DNA of 64,000 nucleotides from Takakia lepidozioides (GCA_030704615.1 CM060734.1:4464001-4528000); one strand, 5' to 3'; shown: positions 30,721-42,909, counted from the first letter of the stretch. Notes: a model not told the origin generated them from the sequence alone. Made by a program: numbers and translations.

Positions 30721-32955
30721 CAATGGATAGCGAACGGATGGGTGAGTAAAAGCCGCTCGACATTTGGCGACCATACTGGGGAACTGGGTCAAGAACAACC
30801 AGATGTGACGAGCATCTGGTGGGATCATGGTGGATGGAGAATTAAAGAATTTGATGTGAATCAAATTCCTTGTGGAACTGAGAAAGAAAGATTGTCCAAG
30901 CAATTCTTTCAGAGATTCTTGGAATTGCCAGACGGTTGCAAAGAAAACATTCTTAAGAGAGTGCATGATGCTGATCCTGAGTGGGGTCTGGAGAAAGGAG
31001 TGATAAAGATTTATCAAGTGGCCTGTAGAGGGAGAGCAAGTTGGTTACCAACACTGGTTTATGTGATAGCATTGCTATCCATTAAGCGAGTGGAGTTTGA
31101 AGGCTGGGAGGAACGGAAAGTGAATGTTTACACTCATATGCATGAAGAATTGGTACTGGTAAAGAATTGGATTCCTAAGGATATCCTGTGGATCAAACTT
31201 ACACCAAGAATAGCTTTCCAAACGTGCTTGCCATATGGTTATATGGTAACGGAGACTTCTAGTATAGCTAAGGGTGCATTGAAGCTTTGAAAGAAATCCA
31301 GGCATATACGAGAGATACTAGTACAGGAGAGAGTTTTGGTTATTGCCTCATTGAAAATATGAAAGACATGGGACATGGGTGATGAAAGAGAAGCTAGACT
31401 TCACAGATATTCAGCAAAAGAGGAAAGTTATTTGAAAACTAATTATCCATATCTTTGGGAGAGAGGAATAGACATAGGGAATCATCTGGACCTCTCACAC
31501 CATTAAGATCAGAGAGTACATCACCCATACCAGAGGAACCAGAGTTGGATGCCACTCCATCTTATTCTTTACAAGAAAGATTGAGGGATTTGATAGAGGA
31601 AGAAGATCAACCACGAGGGGAGAGATCTGAGGTACATCCCTGGATTAAAGATTTGACAGAAATCTTTGATCAGAGTTGGCATGGGACACCAAAAGCAGGA
31701 ACTCCAATTTCTGAATCACAAGACAAGGAAGGAGAGGAGGATGTGGCAGAGCCAACAGAGAGTTCAGACTCTCCAACACCACTCCAGTTGAGTTATATGA
31801 GTGAGGAAGAGGAAAACCAAGAGACGAACTTGGAAGATGAAAACAGAGAGAAATTGAAGATGTAGAATTTGGAAGATGAAGAGTATGAAGAAGTAGACCC
31901 AACAGTTGAGGTTGAGACTACAACCAGGACATCCCAACCTGTTGGACTTGGATCAAGTGGAGCACTTGCATCACAGGCCAACGAAGGTGTCGGCTCAAGG
32001 GGATCAGGCGGGCAGCTTGGATCTGGCTCTGGGGGGATAGGGAGTGTGGGAAGTAATGCAACTGGAGCTGGGGATACTGAGAATACAGTGGGGCCAGTAG
32101 CAGGGAGTGCTCAGGGGCCAACACTGATCCACCACTACAACAGCAGGTCCTCAAGGACCAGCACCAACAAGAGGACCAACACCTGTCAGTGGGCAGGGTG
32201 TAGGGCCACAGATGGCGGTACCTCCAACACGGGCAAAACCACATTTTCCAATATATGCAGGGAAAGGGGATCCTGATGTACACATTAGCCAATTTGAGCA
32301 CATGTGTATTGTGAACAATGAGAATGGCGATGATGCCAAGATGAGACTGTTTCCTTGTTCACTTATCAAGAAAGCAAGTGAATGATATGCGAGATTCCCT
32401 GATAATCATTTCATAACCTGGAATGGCCTTAGTACAGCGTTCCGAAATAGGTTCAGGACAAGCAAAATTGAGGATGAAGTGTATGGGAGTTTACAACAGT
32501 TAAAGCAAAAGAAGCATGAAACTGTTGAAGAGTACATGGAAAAGATGGAGTTGATGATGAAAAAGTTGGCTGTTGTGCCAGCACCAGGGTTACAGAAGAC
32601 CTGGTTTGTGAGTGGATTAAGACCTGAATTACAAAAGAAAGTGGATATGCTACCCCATAATACAGTGGAGGAGGCATTCAAAATAGCCAACAAAATTGAG
32701 CAATTGGGAATGCTCAGGAGAGAGAAAAAGGATGATGAGGACTCTGAAGAGGAGTCAGGTGAGGAAGAAGAGCAAGAGCTCAAAAGGAATAGTAAGAAAA
32801 AGGAAAAGTTGAAGAGGGAAAACTATGAGAAAAGACTGGAGGAGATCTTGAAGAAGTATGCCACAAAGGCTGCAACACATTGGAGGAAGGGTGTATGGTG
32901 TGCAAAATGCCAGAATAAAGCCCGCTCAGAACAATCAGTCATGACCTATAGCTAG
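30721..32955 (+). pseudogene. gag: Family A gag, second copy
   Basis: Frames 30742-31290, 31455-31865, 31869-32276 and 32479-32955 follow the main family A gag at 11.2-13.0 kb and add the N-terminus missing there (TFGDHTGELGQEQPDVTSIW). Capsid (KIEDEVYGSLQQLKQKKHET; LRPELQKKVDML) and the Lys/Glu coiled segment are intact. A TGA at about 32385 replaces the Trp codon of the main copy, and several small indels shift the frame. It ends in the first Cys pair of the nucleocapsid (VWCAKCQN), where it joins LTR/leader sequence. Confidence 0.75.
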
Positions 32956-33182
32956 TGTATCATGGTTGTGCTTTCTGTTTGTATTTCTTCTTGCCTTCAT
33001 GTTAGCAAATTACCTTACTGTGTATACTTAAGCATCAGATTGCTTCAGTATCTAGAAGGTTCCTGTCGAGCGGCTTTTACTCACCCATCCCTTCGCTATC
33101 CGAGGTAGAAACTCCAAGATAGAAGAGTTGGATATCTCTAAGCACTCAGCCCACTCAGAACAATCAATCATGACCTGCAGCT
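32936..33182. repeat. Duplicated family A LTR/leader pieces
   Basis: 32940-33060 repeats the LTR-end sequence found at 33170-33290. 33065-33165 is the reverse complement of the leader at about 29735-29835. The segment is thus a patchwork of the family's LTR end and leader in both orientations. Nothing is coding. Confidence 0.6.
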
Positions 33183-34112
33183 AGTGAATCATGGTTGTGC
33201 TTCCTATTTGTATTCCTTCTTGCCTTCATGTTATCAATTTACCTTACCATGTATATTGAAGCATCAGATTGCTTCAGTATCTACTAAGTTCCAGTTAATC
33301 ATGCATTCATTCCACAGCTTCACTCATGTCTCTCTACACGGTGTGTTTGTATCGAATAAGTATCAGATTATGATTTATCAGGTATCAGGCCAATGCCATG
33401 GTGACTCTAATCTGCCCTACAGTATCACTACAGCTTTGCATGTAACAAGCATCTATTGTTCATCTTTCCTCCTTCTCCGTGCTCTCGTTCTTGCTCTCCG
33501 CCTGATCTCCTCTAATGCATGACCAAGAAGCGCTCCCCGTGAAGTGATCCCCTTTCCGTTGCCGCTCTCCTAATCTACCCGCAAGTTGTTCTAACCACCT
33601 AACTAACTAACTGTCACCCCTGAAGTAACACGTTCCCTCTGCAGATGTCGTTCCCTCATAGTCGTTCCTTGTCAATGATAACTGTTCCCCATGTACTGTG
33701 ACAGGCTGTGTCAAGCTGTGTCGAGCTGTGACTGGCTGTGAGAAGCTGTGCCGGGCTGTGTCGGGCTGTGTGAAGCTGTGTTGGGCTGTGACTGGCTGTG
33801 CGAAGCTGTGGCGGGCTGTGTAAAGCTGTGACTGGCTGTGCAAAGCTGTGTCGGGCTGTGTAAAGTTGTGGCGGGCTGTGACTGGCTGTGCGAAGCTGTG
33901 TCGGGCTGTGTAAAGCTGTGCCGGGTTGTGACTAGCTGTGTGAAGCTGTGTCGGGCTGTGACTGGTTGTGCAAAGCTGTGGCGGGCTGTGTAAAGCTCCC
34001 TAAAGCCTGCTCCTGCCACCCCTATGACTCCTGTTGGTCTCAGTCTGCGCAAAAATTAAGGGTACCCCACAGAACCCATAAAAGCGTCCAAGTCCCAAGC
34101 AGCCCTCTAACA
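33183..34112 (-). repeat. 3' LTR of minus-strand family A element (A')
   Basis: In the minus sense the LTR starts TGTTAGAGGGCTGC at 34112, directly after a polypurine tract. It contains a GGCTGTG/CACAGCC minisatellite (33702-34000) and shares 33292-34112 with 10315-11130. The far boundary is uncertain: similarity to other copies continues into leader sequence, so the end near 33183 is approximate. Confidence 0.65.
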
Positions 34113-34130
34113 TTTACCCCTCCCCCTCTC
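34113..34130 (-). other. Polypurine tract of element A'
   Basis: On the minus strand GAGAGGGGGAGGGGTAAA lies immediately before the LTR start TGTTAGAG. It is 20 bases past the end of the third ORF, the expected place for the plus-strand primer of a Gypsy element. Confidence 0.8.
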
Positions 34131-34151
34131 AAAAAGCCGTGTCCACACGGT

Positions 34152-35624
34152 TTACTGTTTGGGATTAGCAAACCTTTGTGAGCGAGCACCATTCTGACGG
34201 TGAGAGTCTCCTGAAGGACTCCGTGTACGGGCCCGAGTCCTGTCACTGGCTGATGGAGATGATTGAGCACTACCTAGAAATGTCTGACCCTCCTTTGGCT
34301 GATAACGAGGTAACCTCTCAGGCATAGGAGATCCCCGTCGTTTCTTCTCTGCCATCTGAAGTGCATAGTCCTCTGCCATGTCAAAAGAGTCCTCGGAAGA
34401 AACAGTAGTATCAGAATCCTCGTCCCCCCTTAGGTGTTTTAACGACCGAACTTTAAGTGAAATCCTGTGTGACATACAATGTGGTCCCACCATGTCTGGA
34501 AGTTTAAACTGTACAACTTGTTGTAAGCGCTTGCAAGCAAATATAGTGAACACCCTGAACTCATTATCCGTATAGGTGAGAGGTGTGCCAATGACTTTGG
34601 AACAGTGTAAGTATGTCCAGGCTTTATGTCCCTTAAAGAAAATATCCTCAGGGCCGAATTTATGTGTTGTCAAATTGTTCCAAGCTGAATTAAACCATGA
34701 ACAAAGTTGTGAATCCTTTTGCATCATGACTTTTGCATCATACAGGTACATATGAGGTGGCACTGAAGGTAAGACCCAATGATCCCCACTGGAATAACTC
34801 AGAAATCGTGATTGCATCTTCTGCTGCTCAATGTGATAGCGTGCCAGAAAACAAGCAGCATAGTATAATCCACATGACAATACTAGATACTTCCTTGGTC
34901 TTGGTATAGATGTACCCATGTACAACCTGGAAGGCAATTAATTCCTTCAGCATGGTACCTGCCTCAGACCAGTACCTAGCAAAGTGATGATCCTCAATGG
35001 GTCGATTGTTCGGAAGAACCTTAGTCCGAGTTACACCGGCAACCAAATGCGCATGATCTGGTAGTAATGTGCCAACGACTGCGGAGGACTAAATTCCTTC
35101 CAAGCCAAATCCAACACAATGGGAATTTGGTTGAAGGGCATAATCATAGCCCGACTGTACTCCCGTGCAGCAGGAGTCTTAGGTGGGTTAAAAGCAGCAT
35201 CCCCCCATACCTCAGGCTGTGGTGTGGCTGTAGTAACAACAGGTTCAGCTACCTGCACAGCCGCCTGCTGTGGTATTGGTACCACTGGCCCTTCTACCAT
35301 TGGCATCTCATGCACCCCCTGCGAAGAAGATTGAAAAATTAGAGTCCTGGCATGTAAATAAGTAGCCATCAGCTACTCCTCAGGACCAAAGACTCTCTTG
35401 TCAATATTTGAACTCAGGTCATTCACTTGAGTCTGCAGGCCTTCCACGTCCTCCTGTAGCTCCGCTATCCTACTATAGACATTGTCTATAGTAATTGTGG
35501 CAATGTTCTGCACCTGCAATCTGAACTCATTCATCTCGCCCTGGGTGAATTTCCGTGGTGCTTTGCCTTCTACCGGCCCTTGTGCTAACCAGACCTGCAT
35601 AAGGTGATTATCCACCAAGTCGTG
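34152..35624 (-). pseudogene. Element A' third ORF, C-terminal part
   Basis: Minus-strand open segments 34152-34937 and 35031-35369, and the coding part of 35373-35624. In order they hold a coiled coil (RIAELQEDVEGLQTQVNDL), a Pro/Val/Ala-rich linker, a globular part (FKGHKAWTYLHC; TYTDNEFRVFTIFACKRLQ) and a basic Ser/Arg-rich C-terminus (RTRARTRSPSGDSHRQNGARS). The stop lies just before the polypurine tract. The ORF continues upstream beyond the chromovirus insertion at 40355. I recognise no domain. Frame breaks near 34940-35030 and 35370 show decay. The basic tail might bind nucleic acid, which is inference only. Confidence 0.55.
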
Positions 35625-36340
35625 TGTTGCGGCCCTTTGCCTTGAGGGCAGGGGGTCGGGACACATGAGGGGCTGCCCCTGTGGTGGGGGCATCGGCAGC
35701 GATAGGTATGGGGGGCTGAAGCACCCTTGAGTGCCCAAGGCACTGAAGGAGGCGGAGGCGCTCACTAGGTGGAGCCCCGCACACCGGGTTGCGGTGGGGG
35801 TGGCTCCACAAGGGGTGGTGGTAGCTTAGCGGGACTTAGTGGGGGTGGCATAGGACTCACCATGGGGGCGGAGACCTCGTGGTGGGAGTTGTGGGGAGTC
35901 TTGGGACTCATCACGGTCCATAGGGGCCGTGGTGAGTGGGCCAAGACTCATCACCGGGAATCGAGGGTTTTCGTGGTGGTTCGCCATAAAATGGCATGGC
36001 TGGTTGTGAAACCCCCGCGGACAGCTACAGAAGTATATATAGGGAGTATTAACCCCAAGAACGGTGCAAGCCCGTTGGTGACCAAAAACTAGTGAGTAAG
36101 CAAGCGAGCCGGAAAGCGACCAAAGAGTGGGGAGCTGTTCCGGACTGCCACTACCAAAGGGAATTCCCGCTGGTTCCAAATCGGTGGAGGGTTCTTTGGG
36201 AGAACAAAGGGGGACCGTTATGTCCCGGTGAGCAGCCGAAGCTCCAAGTTGGCCCGACGGCCAGGTTGGGAGTCAGGTGCGTGCATCAAAGCGAGTAACT
36301 ATGACGTGAAGGGGAGCTTACCGAAGGGAGGTGCGCGACA
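35625..36340 (+). repeat. 5' LTR of the deleted chromovirus
   Basis: 716 bp, TG...CA, matching the 726/727-bp LTRs of the copy at 48-55 kb (which starts TGTCGCGG). A TATATATAG box-like word lies at about 36033-36043 (AGTATATATAGGGAG), a plausible promoter element for the genomic RNA. Confidence 0.88.
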
Positions 36341-36342
36341 CT

Positions 36343-36354
36343 TGGTATCAGAGC
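36343..36354 (+). other. Primer binding site (initiator-Met tRNA type)
   Basis: TGGTATCAGAGC two bases after the LTR end, the common plant retrotransposon primer binding site complementary to the 3' end of initiator methionine tRNA. Confidence 0.9.
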
Positions 36355-36395
36355 TTAGAGTTCAGTACGCGATCGTCCTTGGGATTGGCCTCATC

Positions 36396-37484
36396 ATGGG
36401 GTCGGGCAAGCTGAAGCGAAAGCGGAACGGCCCAAAAGATGATGATCCTGGTGAGCCCGATGGGGGCGACGTGTCACCGAGGCAGCCGTTTGAGGAAGCG
36501 ATGAATGTTTCCGAAAACGAGGCCGCTCAAGAGCGGGAGGAATCCGAGGAGTCGGAGCCCGAGGAATCCTTGAGAGCTCCGACAAACCAAGAGATGCCTC
36601 CCATGCCGGCAGCCTTTTGGGAAGGATTGTTGGCGCAGTTTGGCGGGACGTTGAAAGACGTGTTGAAGGCGGCTAATGCCACTTCCACTAAGGCAAAGTT
36701 TAAGGTGAAGCCTAAGGAACCCGGCACCTTCGAGGGCGTTCAAAATCGGAAGGCACTCAACACCTGGCTCCTGGAGCTAGAGCAGTACTTCCGGGCGGCC
36801 AAGTTGAGTGACGAGGATCGGGTGGAAGTGGCTCCCACCTATTTGAGAGGCTATGCTCAACAATGGTGGCAGAAACGCCTTCACGACCGAGGCCCAAGCC
36901 CGGAAACCTTGAACTGGAGTGGGTTCAAGGAATTGATGAAGAGACAGTTTGTGCCCCTCAACGCATCCTGGCTTGCCCGGGACAAGATGAGGAATTTGAA
37001 GCAAACAGATGACATTCGGGGGTATGTCCAGGCTTTCAATGTGCAATTGCTCGAAGTCGCGGACATGGCAGAACCAGAAATGGTCTTCAACTTTGTGGCG
37101 GGGCTGGCCCCATAGGCCAGGCGGAAGTTGGAGGAGAAGCCACCCAAGACTTTGAACGAGGCAATTGAGAGGGCTGAATGTTTCTCGGATGTCCCTAAGG
37201 ATGAGAGACAAGGCCGTACGGAGCTGAACCACAAGAAGACCCGGCGGGAAGGTGACTCCTTCCGACCGGAAAAGAAGTGGGATAGGCCACGCGGCGACAA
37301 TGGCACGTGGAAATCGAAGGGAGGACCTTCACACGTCAAGGCGGCACCCGTGCTTCGAAAGGAAAAGCGGGTGGAGCGGCTTATGGCGGGCAGAAGGCGA
37401 CCTTTTGATGGAGTGTGTTTCAATTGCGGGGAGCCCGGGCACATGGCCAAGAAGTGCACAAAACCCTCGTCAATTGAACCATGA
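36396..37484 (+). pseudogene. gag: Gag of the deleted chromovirus
   Basis: Start at MGSGKLKRKRNG (36396), as in the sister copy. Capsid segment: KNRKALNTWLLELEQYF-like region, YLRGYAQQWWQKRL, LARDKMRNLKQTDDIRGYV. TAG at 37113 replaces the Trp codon TGG of the sister copy (APWARRK). Reading resumes at 37116 in the same frame, then nucleocapsid knuckle CFNCGEPGHMAKKC (CX2CX4HX4C). A further frameshift near 37470 precedes a short tandem duplication (KLSEDTISRL, about 37500-37550). Confidence 0.8.
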
Positions 37485-37499
37485 CTTGGGCAAGCCACG

Positions 37500-38300
37500 G
37501 AAGCTGTCGGAAGATACCATCAGTCGCCTGTCGGAAGATACCATCAGTCGCTTGGTGGAAGCGGTGGTTGCCAGGACTTGCAAGGTAGGCAACTATTCTG
37601 TTGAGTTGTATCAGGAAACTGGCGCCCTGCGTAAGTGGAGTCAGTTATTGTTCGTGGATGGATATATCCGGAACTAACGTGTCGTTGTTTGTGGACACAG
37701 AGCGTCGCACTCCTTCATGATGCCGGCGACGGCGCGAAAGTTGGGACTCCCGACAAGTGACGTGGGCCCTCTTATTGAGGTGCGTCTGCCAAAGGAGAAC
37801 CACAGTTGGCGACAAGGTTGGCGTTTGATGTTCCTCTTCAACTAGGGATTTTGGGAGGGACGTGAGAACTTCACCATCTGCGAGATCGATGGGGAGTGGG
37901 ATCTCATTTTGGGGATGGACCTTTTTGAGCAAATCCGGAGCGGTCATAGATGGCCGCAGAGAGTGGTCACGCTGCCATGTGGGAATGGTGGCGAGGTTTT
38001 ACGAGTGTCTGAAACGCCCAATCTGTGGGAGGGCGAATAAACTTCTGTCAGCAAGGGGGTGGGCCGTGGAGGAGGCACACACGAGCCCGCAGTTTTTGCT
38101 CTACATTAGAGAAGTGAAGGGAGAAGGCGATGGAGAGCCGAGCCAAGATTGGATCAAGGGGATTTTGGAGAAATACCATGAATGTGATGCCGGAGGATTT
38201 GCCAAGCGGCTTGCCACCCATCGCGAAAATGAGTTGACCACAAGATTGAGGTGATACCGGGATCGGAACCGCCTGCCAAGGCGCCCTACCGGTTGAGCCA
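37500..38300 (+). pseudogene. Protease and pre-RT of the deleted chromovirus
   Basis: Follows the sister copy's protease. The active-site segment at about 37680-37710 reads SLFVDTERRTPS because a small deletion shifts the frame where DTGASHS is expected. Unlike the sister copy, the region between active site and C-terminal ILGM motif is retained here (about 37710-37860). Pre-RT sequence (LLYIREVKGEGDGEPSQDWIKG) follows at about 38095-38160. Several one- or two-base indels prevent translation. Confidence 0.7.
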
Positions 38301-38988
38301 CAGAGAGATGGTCGAGCTAAAGACTCAGCTCAAAGATCTAATGTCAAAGGGGGTACATCCGGCCGAGTAAGTCACCTTACGGAGCCCCTGTGGCTATTTG
38401 TATATAAAAGGATGGGACGCTGCGGATGTGTGTCGACTACAGGGCTCTGAATAAGGTACTATCAAAAACCGGTAACCCTTTGTCCAAGGATCGATGACCT
38501 TTTCGATCGGTTGGCAGGAGCGAAGTATTTCAGCCGGATCGATCTGCGCTCCAGCTATCATCAAATTCGAGTGGCGGAAGGAGATGAGGAGAAGACCGCG
38601 TGCAGGACAAGGTATGGTTCATACGAGTTTTTGGTGATGCCTTTTGGGCTCACCAATGCACCCGCGACCTTTAGCACGCTAATGAACAGCCTTTTTCAGG
38701 AGTGGTTGGATGACTTTGTGATTGTGTACATCGACGACATCTTGGTGTACTCGAAAACAAAGGAGGAGCACCTGAGCAACCTCAAAAGGGTATTCCAAAA
38801 TTTGCGGGAAGGGAAGCTGTATGCCAAAGCTTCAAAGTGCGAATTCGGGGTCACGAAAGTGGAGTTCTTGGGCATGTGATTACACAGGATGGATCAAAAT
38901 GGATGACAGAAAGGTGAGGGCGATCTTGGACTGGGAGACTCCGACTTCGGTCCCGGGAGTGCGATCCTTCCTAGGACTCGCCTCCTAG
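38300..38988 (+). pseudogene. RT fragment of the deleted chromovirus
   Basis: 38511-38879 is open: [36 protein letters not shown], and catalytic [12 protein letters not shown]. Fingers sequence upstream is frameshifted. The match stops at about 38988 in the thumb region, where the internal deletion joins the 3' untranslated sequence. Confidence 0.8.
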
Positions 38989-39794
38989 GAATCTGATTGC
39001 AAAAACTTGTATTGTACAAAACGTGCTATAAATGAAACGGATTCCAAATGTTGTGCGTCCTATTTTGTTTGGAATGGTGATGCATGGTATGGTTGGCTAG
39101 TGTGTAGAATGCATGCTAGCTTATAAAAGTGGGAGAGGTAAATTGGGTTAATCGTGTATTTGTGTAGTGCCGAAATCGGGTGACCCCCATCCAAGGGGCA
39201 AGGAACTTGCGCCTTCTTTGGGGAGTTCACGTGCCTAGTGCGCACTTGGCGGCGTGCGCGTACTATACTGCGCTATCGAGGGGGTTGCCTTGTAGTGCGG
39301 GCTAACGCGGAAGCCACGTGCTTCCGTTCACGTACTATAATCGTGTAGCCTCGGGACGAAGTCGTAGTGCGGCTTCGGCGTGTTCCCGTACCTCAGGCCA
39401 GCATTCCAAGGCGGACCCAATTGTAGTGATTGGGGCGCACGGTTGGTTCAAAGTTTATCTTCCTAGTCAAAGGGGTTCCAGGTGAACCCTTGCTCAAGGT
39501 GATGCCAAAAGCGGCATCATGAGCGGTCGCAAGCAATGTTGTTGCAGTAAGGCGATTCGATCCTCGGAGGATCGTTCCTTGGCCTTGAAGTAGGCCAAGA
39601 AGAGTGCACTGGGAGGAGCTGGAGAGGCTCCACCCTTGGCCGGTACTTGGAGGAAGTCGGCCGAACTAGCTAGTGGAGAGTAGAGTCAAGTGTGGAGTTT
39701 GGTTCTTTGCCATGGGACGCCATGTTGCGGAAACAAACTCCTTGATGTGGGACGCCACAACTTGGATGTTTCGTTTCTACAAATGGAAATGGGT
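38989..39794 (+). other. 3' untranslated region of the deleted chromovirus
   Basis: Reverse complement of about 49100-49905 of the sister copy, non-coding, starting GCAAAAACTTGTATTGTAC. No ORF of note. Confidence 0.75.
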
Positions 39795-40354
39795 GGTGGT
39801 AGGCAATGGGTGGTGGTAGGCTTAGCTTCGTGACTTAGTTGGCTGGTGGGCATAGGTGGACTCACCATGGGGGGTGGCTGGGACCTCGTGGTGGGATCGT
39901 TGGGGAGTTTGTACTCATCACGTCCATAGGGGCCGTGGTGAGTGGGCCAAGACTCACCGCGACTCATCACCGGGAGTCGAGGGTTTTCGTGGTGGTTCGC
40001 CATAAAATGGCATGGCTGGTTATGAACCCCCGTGGACAGCTACAGAATATATATAGGGAGTAGTAACCCCCGAGAACGTGCAAGCCCGTTGATGACCAAA
40101 AACTATTGAGTAAGCGAGCGAGCCGGAAGCGACCAAGAGTGGGGAGCTGTTCCGGACTGCCATCTACGATGGGAATTCCCATTAGTCCCAAATAGGTAGT
40201 GGAGGTTTATTGGGACGCAAGGGGACCGTTATGTCCCGGTGAGCAGCCGAAGCTCCAAGTTGTGCCCGGGCGGCCAGGTTGGGAGTCAGGCGCGCGCATC
40301 AAAGCGAGTAACTATGACTTGGAAGGGGAGCTTACCGAAGGGAGTTGCGCGACA
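39795..40354 (+). repeat. 3' LTR of the deleted chromovirus, 5'-truncated
   Basis: Matches the 5' LTR from about its 185th base onward, including the ATATATAG word at about 40045 and the terminal GCGCGACA. It is followed by target duplication TCGTG. Confidence 0.8.
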
Positions 40355-42445
40355 TCGTGTGTGGCACCGCTGAGAGTCTTCTCCTCCGTGAGTCTGTACA
40401 CATCTAACTGCTGCTGTAGGGACCTCCATGCTCTTCGCATGAGGTTCAACCAGACCCCGCATGGCAGCAGCCAGATTATTGGCTTCCTTCCAAGCCTTGT
40501 TAGCCACAGAGATTCATTTCTATTGACCATAACTGTTTTGCAACTCCGGGATTACCTTCTCTTGGTCGGCCTCACCTTTTGGTATTTGTTTGAAAGTATT
40601 CATCATCTCATTGCGATAGATTGTATTTTCATATCAACAATGAGTTTTCGTTTGCTCTAAATATCTCCGCTTCTGCCCTCATACTCTCTCTCTCTCCTTG
40701 CTGTTAACTTCTAATGCCAGTTTGCTCAAGAGTAGTTGTGAGTGTAGCACATTGTATGGTCATCTACTCATGTACGCCGTCCAACTCTGTATGTAATACA
40801 TTCACTTCTTGCAACTTGCCCTCATGCTTCACCTACAATTGGTATAACTGTTGCTTATGCTCGAGGCCTGCTTCAATCAAATGTCCCTTGGCCAACTGCA
40901 AAGCAGCCTTTGTGTCCTCCAACTCTTTACTTTGCTGTAACTTGAGATAAATCACCTCCTCATCTACCTTGTTAGCACACTCAGTGGCAATTCAAGCCTC
41001 AAAGCTCCTTCCTGAGTTCCTCCTCAAGCTGCCAATTGGGTAGAGGGAACATGGGATTTCATATAAGTGCCCAAAAATTAAGTGTCCTGCTTATTGGAAC
41101 TCATAAGCATGGCCTGCTGAGGTCATCATGGTGAACTTGCTGCTGTTCTCCTCTCCGATCCTCCATAGTGTGATGCTCACCAACCATTCGGGCCATTGCC
41201 CCACCAGATTCTCTTCCTGAACCACCTCATCCTCCACAGGTGCTGCAGTGTCCTGATATTCTACCCGTGGTACCTAACCCTCCGTCACACAGGTGTGGGT
41301 ATAACATGCACAGCAGGGTTTTCCCTGGACAACCGCTGCACCCGGAACCACTGATTCCCTTACCAAGCCAGAGTTTTCATAGAGAAGGTCACCTTGTCAA
41401 TCTCGGCCACGACCTGCTCTGTAGTGGGAATGTCCAACTTTTCTCCTATTCTCCGTCCGGAATTGGGGGTTGTGTCATAGCATACTCTAACTGTGGAACC
41501 TCTAAGACAACTGAGTCAACTGCCTGTGTGGCTGTGGTATCGAATTGACTTCCTCTTCCCTCTCCGAAGGCCGTGCTTCCAATAATAACAGCCTTCTGTG
41601 CTGCTGTGCCCCATCCTGCACAAGAGCTTGGAAACATCATCTTGCGGTTTCCGTGAAGCCAGTGGATCCGCCACTACAGTCATACCCCACTTCTGTCTCT
41701 TAGACTGGTGTTGCCCTACCAATCCACCCTCACTATGTGAAGAACCCTGCTCTTCAATTGCAGTGGTTTCTGCCTCAAAACACTCCTATCTCCTCCTTAC
41801 GTTCCCGATTATCAAGTATGCAAGAATCAAGAATGATTTGGGCAATGACTGGACCAGACCAATGATCGGAGACTTAGCAGAAGTGCCCTATACCTCTTCA
41901 TCTCGTCCACCAGACCATTATCCTTAACAACATCCGCCCAAGCTACATCCTCTCTCCCTCAAAGCTTCAGATCTCCTCTGTGATGACCTGCTCAAAATAC
42001 TGTTGGTTATGTTTCATGGCAAACAGAATGTTCAATATTTGGCCAACTTCTCTGAGCCTTGGGTACTCGACTTTGGTACAAGCGTAACCTTGAGTCTTAA
42101 AGAAACTCCCTTCTTGGAACAAATCCCCTATCTCTGCAATCTTGCCCGTGCTCATCCACATCCACATGACCTGATGAACTCAAACAATTGCTGCAGGTAC
42201 TAAGGAGTAATTTCTATATCTACTCCTACTCCCCTCACCTGGGTAACTCCTGTCCGAGGTTCAAAGTTCTGAAGAATTGAATCATATACTGCCGATGATG
42301 CAAGGACCAGTCCTTGCGTAGCACCCCCTCCAATCGCAACTCCCTTAGCAGCTGCACTGCCTGCGGTGCTGCAATTGTTTGGCTTCGTTCTGCAGAATCG
42401 TGGTGCTCTTCACCCGATATCCTCCATTCCCCTCACTCTCTTCAT
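40355..42445 (-). pseudogene. Element A' third ORF, N-terminal part
   Basis: The ATG at 42445 (MKRVRGMEDIRVK on minus) corresponds to 18551 in element A. Homology to 18551-19321 runs down to about 41650. The remainder has no counterpart in A because A is truncated. Visible pieces: ADVTDYTLALLLTQWRKDG upstream of the ATG, QGYACTKVEYPRLREVGQIL, and VGQHQSKRQKWGMTVVADPL with CAG at 41705-41707 where A has TAG. Many frame breaks follow. Removing the chromovirus and one TCGTG copy would leave an ORF region of about 3.56 kb with 34152-35624. No recognisable domain; function unknown. Confidence 0.55.
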
Positions 42446-42909
42446 TCTAGACAAACAAAAAGGCTTTGTTTGAAAGACTGAAGGAAAAGCTTGCAGGGCA
42501 GCGAGCATGAAGGTATGGTTGGCACACAAATGGAACAGGTAGAGTGCGTGTAAGCATGTGGGGCTTGCAAGTATCGAGTGAGAGACAATGTACTCTCAAT
42601 TCGTCCGTCCTTGCGCCACTGCGTGAGAAGTAAAGCGAGTGTGTAATCCGTTACATCCACCATAGCTACAAAGCTAGTGCTTTGATTGCCCTTCCCATCG
42701 AGACACTGGCTATTCGGAGCCACCCCCGACTCTTCCGCTCATAACACTTCCTATTCTTGTTCTTGTTCTTGGAGGGAACCACCTGCATGTAATCGAACTC
42801 CTGATTGGCTGTTGCCTGCTTAGTACTTCTTAATCCATTCCTTAAATTCCATCCCCCCCCTCCGTGACATTCCCACCTGGAATGTCCAGTAGGACAACAC
42901 ATGTGGCAT

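Larger units (their letters stand above)
35625..40354 (+). mobile_element. Chromovirus (Gypsy), internally deleted, with target duplication
   Basis: A plus-strand copy of the chromodomain Gypsy family whose fuller copy is at 48347-55171. LTR ends are TGTTGCGG...CGCGACA (35625-36340) and ...GCGACA (40354). Five-base duplications TCGTG flank it (35620-35624 and 40355-40359), so it is one complete insertion event. The interior jumps from the RT palm to the 3' untranslated region at about 38988, where CCTAGGA-type microhomology sits at the joint; late RT, RNase H, integrase and chromodomain are gone. The 3' LTR has lost roughly its first 170-190 bases. It lies inside the third ORF of element A'. 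Confidence 0.9.
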
